Assembly (NCBI RefSeq): GCF_024171785.1
Contig: NZ_JAMTCK010000007.1
Location: 248,001 to 312,000 of the forward strand
Source of the DNA: Goodfellowiella coeruleoviolacea
GTDB taxonomy: Bacteria; Actinomycetota; Actinomycetes; Mycobacteriales; Pseudonocardiaceae
Direction of reading: 5' to 3'
DNA length: 64,000 nucleotides
The position numbers were made by a program, and so were the translations under genes. Positions 17,462-23,580 of this stretch are shown here, piece by piece. Below the pieces are notes generated by a model. The model had not been told where the DNA came from and searched no databases. It saw nothing but the letters and a program-made list of their open reading frames with translations. How positions within the stretch are numbered: the first letter of the stretch is position 1; every line of letters begins with the position of its first letter.

Positions 17462-17520
17462 GTCGGGCCGTCCGCAACGGATCCTGCTGACCGAATTCCG
17501 CTGGCTGGATCCTGCTGGCC

Positions 17521-17610
17521 GAAGCCGTACCGGCTGAAGTCGTGCTGACTGAAGTCGTGCCGGCTGAAGTCGTGCCGGCTGAAGTCGTGCCGACTCACGT
17601 CGTACCGGCT
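17521..17610. repeat. Six 15-bp tandem repeats
   Basis: Six consecutive 15-bp units, consensus GAAGTCGTGCCGGCT, lie at 17521-17535 through 17596-17610 between a small gene and a terminator. Two units are identical and the rest differ by one to four bases. The tract is outside any supported gene. Confidence 0.8.
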
Positions 17611-17634
17611 GGACCAGGATCGCGAACTCCACCG

Positions 17635-17671
17635 AGGGTGGCGTTTCCCATCACGCGGGGAACGCCACCCT
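17635..17671. terminator. Bidirectional terminator hairpin
   Basis: AGGGTGGCGTTTCCC pairs with GGGGAACGCCACCCT (15-bp stem with one G-U pair, 7-nt loop) between the convergent small genes at 17234-17461 and 17737-17916. It is followed by TTCGTCG. Confidence 0.7.
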
Positions 17672-17736
17672 TCGTCGCGTTCAGTGGCGCGTTTCCCGGT
17701 GGTGTCGCGGCGGTCCGGCGTGGTGCGGGTACCGGG

Positions 17737-17916
17737 TCAGCGTCGCGCGGGCGAGGCCGCCGGGTGGGGCGCGAGGGCCACCCCGACCAGCGCGTAGGCC
17801 GCGACCATGGCCAGCAGCACGCCGGCGCCGGCCTGCGGGATCAGACACAGGGCCACCGCGGTCAGCAGGAACAGGGTGCCCGCGGTGAGCAGTGCGGCAC
17901 GTGCCTTGGTGGACAT
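17737..17916 (-). CDS. 59-residue small membrane protein
   Basis: A 59-residue protein with two hydrophobic helices (about 8-26 and 31-49) separated by a short PQAG turn, a basic start (MSTKARAA) and a basic end (SPARR). GGAGAGA lies 7 bases before ATG 17916, and codon use matches the neighbours. It is not recognised. The two-helix hairpin suggests an inner-membrane accessory protein. It is below many gene-caller length limits. Confidence 0.6.
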   Translation of the reverse strand: MSTKARAALLTAGTLFLLTAVALCLIPQAGAGVLLAMVAAYALVGVALAPHPAASPARR

Positions 17917-17995
17917 GGCGGCTCTCTCCGGTCTCCGGTCGTTGCGGTCGAACGAACTGGTGGTCCCCGGCGGATGTCGCCGCGACGCGGTCCGG

Positions 17996-18041
17996 CGTTA
18001 CCGGTCGGGGTGGGGAAAGTGGTGCCAAAAGATCGGTAACG
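17996..18041. promoter_or_regulatory. Inverted repeat with 11-bp arms
   Basis: CGTTACCGGTC (17996-18006) and GATCGGTAACG (18031-18041) pair with one mismatch around a 24-nt, purine-rich loop. It sits 80 bp upstream of the small membrane protein start on the minus strand and could be an operator pair or a leader hairpin of that gene. Confidence 0.35.
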
Positions 18042-18387
18042 TCCGTGCGCTGCCCGGCGATCTGATCATCGGGTGCTGATGGAACGAGGGGGCAGCTTGT
18101 TCGTTGGGCCATTTTCCGCCATGCGCGTTTTCCGGATGGCGATGTCGGACGAGGCTTTGCCTGGCCGGGCGCGCAGCGTTCGGCCGGCCGTGCCGTGCGC
18201 GTCGGCCCGGGGCACCGGCATCGAGCCATGAGCGAACCCATTCGCGGCTGACCGGCTGACTCGCGAATTTATTCGGCTGCGCGGCCGCAGCGGTCACCGG
18301 CATGATTCCGGTGACGTTCCCCGCACATTCGTGCGGCGACCTTCCCCGCTGGTTTTCGCGTTCGATCCAGCGGGTGTCGATTTGTGA

Positions 18388-18403
18388 TTCGAACCGCTTC
18401 GAA
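18388..18403. promoter_or_regulatory. LacI-type operator candidate before lectin
   Basis: TTCGAACCGCTTCGAA lies 15 bp before the lectin start codon. Its core CGAACCGCTTCG differs by one base from the core CGAAGCGCTTCG of the perfect palindrome before the GH3 gene. Its position, overlapping the expected transcript start, fits repression. Assignment to the LacI regulator at 16068-17099 is inference. Confidence 0.5.
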
Positions 18404-18418
18404 ACAAAGGAAAACGTG

Positions 18419-19000
18419 ATGAGGAAACTGGTACGGGCGGCCCTGCTGTCCGTCACGGCGGCCCTGTTCGGTGCGCTCGCCCTGGCCGGACCGGCCCAGG
18501 CCGAGCAGGAGGCCAAGGTTCCCGGCAAGCTGGTCAACCTCGGCGCCAAGCTCAAGAGCGGCGAGCTGTCCGCGAGCGCGGTGCTCGGGCCGTTCGTGTT
18601 CAGCAACATCGCCAGCGGCGGGTGCCTGGACCAGGACTACAGCGACGGCACCCCGCACACCGCGGTCACCGCGTGGACCTGCAACGGCGGCGCCAACCAG
18701 CAGTGGAACCTGGACGTCCGGGAGAGCGACTACTCGGTCGTGCTGACCAACGCCGCCAGCGGCCACTGCCTGGACCAGGACTTCACCGACGGCGTCCCGC
18801 ACACCAACCTGCTCGCCTGGCCGTGCAACGGCAACGACAACCAGCGGTGGTGGCTGTACGAGGACGCGGACGGCTCGATCTTCGTGGTGAACTTCGCCAC
18901 CGAGTACGTGCTCGACCAGGACTACACCGACGGCGTCCCGCACAACCGGGTCACGGTGTGGCCCTACAACGGCGGCCTGAACCAGCGCTGGTGGTTCTGA
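18419..19000 (+). CDS. Secreted ricin-type beta-trefoil lectin
   Basis: A 193-residue secreted carbohydrate-binding protein with no catalytic domain. ATG 18419 follows AAAGGA. The signal peptide ends near LAGPAQA. After a linker of about 35 residues come three ricin-B repeats, each with an LDQD...DG...P block and a QxW-type end (NQQWNL, NQRWWL, NQRWWF). The disulfide pair is present in the first two repeats but replaced by Val and Tyr in the third, while its sugar-contact residues remain. An operator-like site overlaps the leader. Confidence 0.9.
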   Translation: MRKLVRAALLSVTAALFGALALAGPAQAEQEAKVPGKLVNLGAKLKSGELSASAVLGPFVFSNIASGGCLDQDYSDGTPHTAVTAWTCNGGANQQWNLDVRESDYSVVLTNAASGHCLDQDFTDGVPHTNLLAWPCNGNDNQRWWLYEDADGSIFVVNFATEYVLDQDYTDGVPHNRVTVWPYNGGLNQRWWF

Positions 19001-19078
19001 GTTTCCCCGACCCACTGATCCGGTCGGCCCAGCGGCGCCCGGCGCCACCCCGGTCTGACCGCTGACAAGTCCCCATCC

Positions 19079-19109
19079 CGGCCCCGTCGGAACCTCTCCG
19101 GCGGGGCCG
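19079..19109 (+). terminator. Terminator hairpin after lectin gene
   Basis: CGGCCCCGTCGG pairs with CCGGCGGGGCCG across a 7-nt loop and is followed by TTGTC, about 80 bp after the lectin stop. Confidence 0.6.
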
Positions 19110-19153
19110 TTGTCATGCCGTCGTCGCCTGCGGTTCTCGATCGTTCACGGGGT

Positions 19154-19260
19154 AGTCCCCCGCCCACCCGGGGGCGACCCCAGGTCCAGCCTATCGGCGC
19201 CACCCAATGGAGCCCAGGGCTTCGGCCGGGCCTGTGGACAACTCCTGTCCCTGTGGACAA
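19154..19260 (+). repeat. Dispersed repeat copy 1: hairpin plus DnaA-box pair
   Basis: The first 40 bases match copy 2 (22884-22923) at all but one base. They include a 6-bp stem (CCCCCG / CGGGGG). TGTGGACAA follows at 19233-19241, exactly 79 bp from the start as in copy 2, with a second at 19252-19260. TGTGGACAA is the complement of TTGTCCACA, the actinobacterial DnaA-box form. Both copies have the same orientation and flank the GntR-ABC-XRE segment. Confidence 0.75.
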
Positions 19261-19336
19261 GTCGGTGCCGCGAGTGGAAGCAACGCCAAGGTCGCCCCGT
19301 GATCGCACCCCGCCCGGCGTCCGAGCGGCCGTCCGG

Positions 19337-19370
19337 TGCTAAGTTCTCTAGTGTCTTAGTTAACTAGCAC
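19337..19370. promoter_or_regulatory. Promoter/operator of GntR-ABC operon
   Basis: An AT-rich segment with the perfect palindrome TAGTTAACTA (19357-19366), inside the wider imperfect dyad GTGCTAAG...CTAGCAC. It ends 16 bp before the GTG start. YtrA-type GntR regulators bind such sites to repress their own operon. Confidence 0.55.
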
Positions 19371-19386
19371 AATTTCGGGAGGCGGC

Positions 19387-19779
19387 GTGGTCGAACTCCG
19401 GGTTGACCGGGCCAGCGGCCTCCCGGCCTACCGGCAGCTCATGCAACAGGTGCGGGAGGCCCTGCGGCTGGGCTGGCTGCGGCCGGGGGACCGGCTGCCG
19501 ACCGTGCGCGAGGTCGTGGCCACCAGCGGGGTGAACGCCAACACGGTGCTGAAGGCGTACCGCGAACTGGAGCTGGCCGGGCTGGTCGAGGCGCGGCAGG
19601 GCTCGGGCACGTTCGTCAAGGCGTCGCCGGGGGCTGGACCGCGCCAGGCCATGACCGAACTGCGGGAGCAACTGGAGAAGTGGGTGTCCGGCGCGCACGC
19701 GGCCGGGCTGGACAACGAGGACATCCAGGCGCTGCTGAGCGCGGTCCTCGCCGACAACAACAGGGGAAGCAGCCAGTGA
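19387..19779 (+). CDS. GntR-family regulator, YtrA type
   Basis: A 130-residue regulator with an N-terminal winged helix (LPAYRQLMQQVREALRLGWL, then LPTVREVVATSGVNANTVLKAYRELE) and only a short C-terminal dimerisation helix, as in the YtrA subfamily. These usually repress an adjacent ABC transporter responding to cell-wall-active compounds. GTG 19387 follows GGGAGG. The stop overlaps the start of the ATPase gene (GTGA), so the two are translationally coupled. Confidence 0.9.
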   Translation: MVELRVDRASGLPAYRQLMQQVREALRLGWLRPGDRLPTVREVVATSGVNANTVLKAYRELELAGLVEARQGSGTFVKASPGAGPRQAMTELREQLEKWVSGAHAAGLDNEDIQALLSAVLADNNRGSSQ

Positions 19780-20711
19780 ACCTCAAGCTCGCCGCTGGGT
19801 CTGACCCAGCCACGACGGACGGCCGGGACACGGTGTTAACCGTGACCGGGCTCGGCAAGCGCTACCGGGGTGGACGCGACAACACCTGGGCGCTGCGCGA
19901 CTGCTCCTTCACCCTGCCGGCGGGCAGTGTGACCGCGCTGGTGGGCATGAACGGGGCCGGCAAGACCACCCTGCTGAGCATCCTCGCCGGGTTGCTCACC
20001 CCGACCGCCGGACACCTCACCCTGCCCAGCACCGGGCAGGGCGGCGCCGACGGAGCGCGGATCGCTTTTGTCGCCCAGGAGAAACCGCTCTACCGGTACT
20101 TCAGCGTCGCCGACATGCTCCAGGTCGGCGCCCGGCTCAACCGCGTGTGGGACCAGGAGCGCGCGCTGCGCTGGCTGCGCCGCTTCGACATTCCGCTCGA
20201 CCGGGCCTGCGGCCGGCTCTCCGGCGGCCAGCAGGCCCAGGTCAACTTCGCCATCGCCCTGGGCTCCCGGCCTTCCGTGCTGCTGCTCGACGAGCCAGTG
20301 TCCACTCTGGACCCGCTGGCCCGCAGCGAGGTCACGGCCGAACTGCTCACCGAGGCCGCCGACACCGGCATGACCGTGCTGCTGTCCACGCACGTGGTCG
20401 GCGAACTCGTCGGCGTGGCCGACCACCTGCTCCTGCTCGCCAAGGGCCGGCTGCTGGCCGCCGGCGAGATCGACACCCTGCTGGAGAACCACCTGCACTA
20501 CGTGGGCCCGCGCGCGGACGTCCCGCCCGGGCCCGGACAGGTGGTGTGGGCCAGCCACACCGACAACCAGTCCGTGTTCCTGGTCCGGCTCCCGGAGACC
20601 GGGCCGGTGCCTCCGGTGGACGCGCCGTGGACGACCCGCCCGGTGACGCTGGAGGAGTTCGTCCTCGCCCAGCTGAAGAAGGTGCGCACAGCCGGCGAGG
20701 GCGAGGCATGA
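19776..20711 (+). CDS. ABC transporter ATP-binding protein
   Basis: A 311-residue ATPase subunit. Walker A is GMNGAGKTTLL, the Q-loop lies in AFVAQEKPLYRYF, the signature is LSGGQQAQ, Walker B VLLLDEP and the switch histidine is in STHVV. A C-terminal extension of about 80 residues resembles bacitracin/antibiotic-type exporters. GTG 19776 overlaps the upstream stop by 4 bp, and its own stop overlaps the next start (ATGA). Its natural membrane partner must be the intact permease at 21230, because the gene directly after it is broken. Confidence 0.92.
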   Translation: MNLKLAAGSDPATTDGRDTVLTVTGLGKRYRGGRDNTWALRDCSFTLPAGSVTALVGMNGAGKTTLLSILAGLLTPTAGHLTLPSTGQGGADGARIAFVAQEKPLYRYFSVADMLQVGARLNRVWDQERALRWLRRFDIPLDRACGRLSGGQQAQVNFAIALGSRPSVLLLDEPVSTLDPLARSEVTAELLTEAADTGMTVLLSTHVVGELVGVADHLLLLAKGRLLAAGEIDTLLENHLHYVGPRADVPPGPGQVVWASHTDNQSVFLVRLPETGPVPPVDAPWTTRPVTLEEFVLAQLKKVRTAGEGEA

Positions 20712-21129
20712 GCAGCGCCACGCTGGCCACCACCGAATCCGGTGCCCTCCGGCGCGGCGGCGCCCGGTTCGTGGACCTGGTCTGGCTGACCTGGCGCCAG
20801 CACCGGCCGCCGTGCTGTCGGTCGTGGTGCCCGCGCTGGCCGGCGTGGTCGCTGATCCGTGGCAGGCGGGAACCGGGGATCTGTTCGTGGCCGGGGGTTT
20901 CCAGGACGCGGTCGGCACCGTGTCGACCATGCCGGTGGACTGTGCCGGCAACACCGTGGACCGCGCGTCCTGCCTTGCCGATCACGGCATCGTCGCCCAC
21001 GTCACCGACTACCAGCCGATCGGCCGGCTGGCCGTGTTCCACCTGATCGAGTTGGGCATCTACCTGGTGCTGACCGCGGTCCTGGCGCTCGTGGCCTGGC
21101 ACCGGGTCCGCCGGGGCAACACCGTCTGA
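20708..21129 (+). pseudogene. ABC permease pseudogene (internal deletion and frameshift)
   Basis: The first 34 codons from ATG 20708 encode ARFVDLVWLTWRQHRP, matching AHFADLAWLAWRQHR of the intact permease downstream. The frame is then lost near 20806. From about 20812 another frame resumes as LSVVVPALAGVVADPW and continues into a C-terminal block (HLIELGIYLVLTAVLALVAW) almost identical to the intact copy. Roughly 200 central residues, most of the membrane domain, are missing. The start still overlaps the ATPase stop, so this was once the coupled partner. It is a decayed tandem paralogue. Confidence 0.8.
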
Positions 21130-21229
21130 TGTGGACAGTCGAGAGCGACCTGGCGATGTCAGTCCGCCACGCGGCGCACCAGTGCTGCCGAGCCTGGTCC
21201 TCCGGCGCGCAGAACAGGAGAGTTGTGTC

Positions 21230-22294
21230 ATGAACGTCAGGGTCGGCGCCCGACGTGGCGCGCCCGTCGGTGACAAGCCCGGACCGGCCGCCGAACTCCG
21301 GTCCGGCGCGCACTTCGCGGATCTGGCCTGGCTGGCCTGGCGGCAGCACCGGGTGGTGATCACCACGACCGTGCTGGTCGTCGCGGCGGTGGTGGTCGCC
21401 GCGCTGGCACTGGCTACGCAGGCCAACGACCTGGCCGCTCGCTGCGACCAGAACGGGTGCCCGCCGGACTTCGTCGACCAGCGCAAGGCACTGGTCACCC
21501 ACGCGAGAAGGCTGCTGCTGTACGGGCTTCCGGTGTTGTCCGGGATCGTCGCGGTGTTCTGGGGTGCCCCCCTGGTGTCGCGGGAGTACGAGCAGCGCAC
21601 GCACCTGCTGGTGTGGCTCCAGGACGTCTCACCTCGGCGGTGGCTGGTGAGCAAGGTGGCGTCGCTGGGTGCGCTCGTGGTGCTGCTCTACGCCGTGTAC
21701 GGGGTGGCCACCAGCAGTCTGGTCCGGGGACTGAAGGCGATCCGGGAAACCGCTGTCGGCGGTGGCGACGCGATCGAGCTGGTGCTCCAACCGTTCAGCA
21801 CCACGTTCGAGGCCGCACCGTCGCTCCAGGTCGCCTACGCGCTGTTCGGGTTCGCGCTGGGCGTCGCTGCCGGGGCGGTGGCGCGCCGCACCCTGGTGGC
21901 GGTGGCGATCACCCTGGTCGGGTTCGCCGCCGTCCGGTACGTCATCGCCGAGTACCCCCGCGTGCACTTCCTGCCGCCGCTGCGGCGCACCAGGCTGCTG
22001 GACGCTCCGGTGGACACACCGCCGGGTGGCTTCTCCGCCAACGTGATCATGGGTGGCGGACACCTCGACGCCGCGGGCAACGAGATCCCGACACCCGCCG
22101 CGTGCTTCGACGACACTGGGGCAATAGCCTCCGAGTGCCTGCGCCAGCACGGGGTGGTCAGCGCCTTCTACGACTACCAGCCGGTGGCCAGGGAGGGCAC
22201 GTTCCAGTTGATCGAGCTGGGCATCTACCTCGTGCTGACAGCGGTGCTGGCGGTCGTGGCCTGGCGTCGTCTCCGGTCGGCCACCGCGTTCTGA
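21230..22294 (+). CDS. ABC transporter permease
   Basis: A 354-residue ABC-2-like permease with about six membrane segments and a large extracytoplasmic loop before the last one, containing a Cys pair (AACFDDTGAIASECL). ATG 21230 follows ACAGGAGAG. The QRTHLLVWLQDVSPRRWL segment resembles the coupling region of antibiotic-efflux permeases. It is the only complete membrane partner for the ATPase at 19776-20711 and is followed by a strong terminator. The substrate is unknown; export of an envelope-active compound is inferred from the YtrA-type regulator. Confidence 0.85.
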   Translation: MNVRVGARRGAPVGDKPGPAAELRSGAHFADLAWLAWRQHRVVITTTVLVVAAVVVAALALATQANDLAARCDQNGCPPDFVDQRKALVTHARRLLLYGLPVLSGIVAVFWGAPLVSREYEQRTHLLVWLQDVSPRRWLVSKVASLGALVVLLYAVYGVATSSLVRGLKAIRETAVGGGDAIELVLQPFSTTFEAAPSLQVAYALFGFALGVAAGAVARRTLVAVAITLVGFAAVRYVIAEYPRVHFLPPLRRTRLLDAPVDTPPGGFSANVIMGGGHLDAAGNEIPTPAACFDDTGAIASECLRQHGVVSAFYDYQPVAREGTFQLIELGIYLVLTAVLAVVAWRRLRSATAF

Positions 22295-22311
22295 CCGACC
22301 GGTCGCGGCCA

Positions 22312-22349
22312 GCGGGCCGGCGCCAGGAAGACCTCCGGCGCCGGCCCGC
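22312..22349 (+). terminator. Terminator hairpin after ABC operon
   Basis: GCGGGCCGGCGCC and GGCGCCGGCCCGC form a perfect 13-bp stem with a 12-nt loop, 18 bp after the permease stop, followed by TCGTTGTG. Confidence 0.75.
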
Positions 22350-22409
22350 TCGTTGTGCCGGATGGGCTCGGCCGCCGCGGCCGCGGCTCACCCACGCACC
22401 GGACCCGCC

Positions 22410-22688
22410 CTATGCCGACAGCGGGTCGGCGTCCCAGCAGCCGGTGGTGGCCGCCACCTCGGTGCTGAGCGCGTCCAGGGAGATGCCCACCGCGTTGGCC
22501 ACGGCGAGCACGGTGAAGAAGGCCGGTGTGGGAATCCGGCCGCGCTCGATCTTGCGCAGGGTCTCCGGGGAGATGCCGGCGGCTGAGGCGACCTCCACCA
22601 TGCTGCGGGCACCCCTGGCCCTGCGCAGTGCCTCGCCGAGGCGTTCGCCGCGTTCCCGGTCCGACTGGCTCAACGGCACCCGTACCAT
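22410..22688 (-). CDS. XRE-family (Cro/CI-like) transcriptional regulator
   Basis: A compact 92-residue helix-turn-helix protein, nearly all DNA-binding domain: SMVEVASAAGISPETLRKIERGRIPTP. The N-terminus MVRVPLSQSDRERGERLG matches a family common in actinobacteria with no known ligand. ATG 22688 lacks a strong ribosome-binding site and is only 14 bp from overlapping palindromes, so the message may be nearly leaderless. It is convergent with the ABC operon. Confidence 0.85.
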   Translation of the reverse strand: MVRVPLSQSDRERGERLGEALRRARGARSMVEVASAAGISPETLRKIERGRIPTPAFFTVLAVANAVGISLDALSTEVAATTGCWDADPLSA

Positions 22689-22696
22689 GTCATCGA

Positions 22697-22718
22697 TAGT
22701 AATACCGGTATACCTATT
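22697..22718. promoter_or_regulatory. Overlapping palindromes, XRE autoregulation site
   Basis: ATACCGGTAT (22702-22711) overlaps GGTATACC (22707-22714) in an AT-rich patch directly before the XRE start. The arrangement suggests a promoter covered by its own repressor. Confidence 0.5.
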
Positions 22719-22883
22719 GGGTGCGGGTGTGCGCCGGGAACCGCCGTGACCGAGTCGACGTCGCCCGCCGAACCGGGCGCCGTGCGGCCGACCGCGGCGA
22801 TGCCCCACCACCTGGACCGCACGCGCACCGCGCTGCTGCTTGCGTGCGGCCCGCGTGCCCCGATTTCGTGCGAGCCCCGGGTC

Positions 22884-22991
22884 AGTCCCCCGCCCACCCG
22901 GGGGCGACCCCAGGTTCAGCCTATCCACCCCACCCAGCGAATCCCAGGCCGCCGACACCGGCTGTGGACAACTCGACCGCCCTGTGGATCG
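22884..22991 (+). repeat. Dispersed repeat copy 2: hairpin plus DnaA-box pair
   Basis: Same orientation as copy 1 at 19154. The CCCCCG/CGGGGG stem-loop block is identical, TGTGGACAA lies at 22963-22971 (79 bp from the start, as in copy 1), and a weaker second box TGTGGATCG is at 22983-22991. The intervening bases have diverged while spacing is kept. Confidence 0.75.
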
Positions 22992-23094
22992 CCGGTTGCG
23001 CGGATCACGGGACGCGTGCTAGCCGCGCCGGGTGTGGGGCCGGGCCGGGCCCGCCGGACATCTCCCGCGATCCGGCCGACCGGGTGCGCCCGGG

Positions 23095-23493
23095 TCAGCC
23101 CGGGCCGCCGGACGCGTCCCGGCGGGCCAGGTAGGCCCGCCAGTCGCCGATGTCGGTGATGTCGATCAGCTCCGGGCTGGCCACGTACTCCCGGCGCAGC
23201 ACCGTGGCCAGACAGGGCGTGCCGTCGGCGAGTTCGACGACGCCCAGTTCCAACTCGGGCGGTTCGGCCGGCAGCAGGTGCTCGCCCAGCACCGCGAGGG
23301 AGATGTCGTAGACCTCGCCGACCACGCTGCCGCCACCCGTCGGCACCTCGTGCATGGCCGGGAACCGGTCGCCCACCGAGAAGTACCGGTACTTCGGCGC
23401 GCTGCTGGCCACCCGCACCAGGGGAGTGCCGCGCAACTGGTGGTGCAGCGGCCCGCCGCGCATGCCGCCGCCGTTCAGGAAGATCAGTGCCAT
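23095..23493 (-). CDS. AtzF C-terminal-domain-like (gamma-glutamylcyclotransferase-fold) protein
   Basis: A 132-residue stand-alone version of the C-terminal domain of allophanate hydrolase (AH_C). Characteristic pieces are MRGGPLHHQLRGTPLV, KYRYFSVGDRFPAM and VVGEVYDISL. ATG 23493 follows GGGAG. It ends the purine-oxidation cluster, 87 bp after the molybdenum subunit gene and on the same strand, which suggests a role in late purine/urea nitrogen release. The catalytic amidase half of AtzF is absent, so its activity is not predicted. Confidence 0.7.
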   Translation of the reverse strand: MALIFLNGGGMRGGPLHHQLRGTPLVRVASSAPKYRYFSVGDRFPAMHEVPTGGGSVVGEVYDISLAVLGEHLLPAEPPELELGVVELADGTPCLATVLRREYVASPELIDITDIGDWRAYLARRDASGGPG

Positions 23494-23580
23494 TGTGCCG
23501 CTCCCACAACCGTCGGGGCCGCCGGTTGTGCTGGCCGGCCCAGCCAACGACGACCACATTCCACAGTGGACTGTCCGGGT

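Larger units (their letters stand above)
17917..18418. other. 502-bp region upstream of lectin gene
   Basis: No gene is supported. The stretch has mixed GC and contains a long imperfect inverted repeat (17996-18041) and the operator-like site 18388-18403, just before the lectin ribosome-binding site. Confidence 0.5.
19001..19386. other. 386-bp intergenic region: terminator, repeat, promoter
   Basis: This region carries, in order, the lectin terminator (19079-19109), copy 1 of a dispersed DnaA-box repeat (19154-19260), and the AT-rich promoter/operator of the GntR-ABC operon (around 19337-19370). No gene is seen. Confidence 0.6.
22689..23094. other. 406-bp intergenic region with operator and repeat copy 2
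   Basis: Holds the XRE promoter/operator (22697-22718) and the second dispersed DnaA-box repeat (22884-22991). Frames crossing it on the plus strand are out of character and include the repeat, so none is called. Confidence 0.55.

Noticed and set aside
19154-22991. Composite transposon or integrated element bounded by the direct repeats
   Set aside because: No transposase or integrase, no target-site duplication and no terminal inverted repeats are seen; repeats with internal DnaA-box spacing look like dispersed functional elements.
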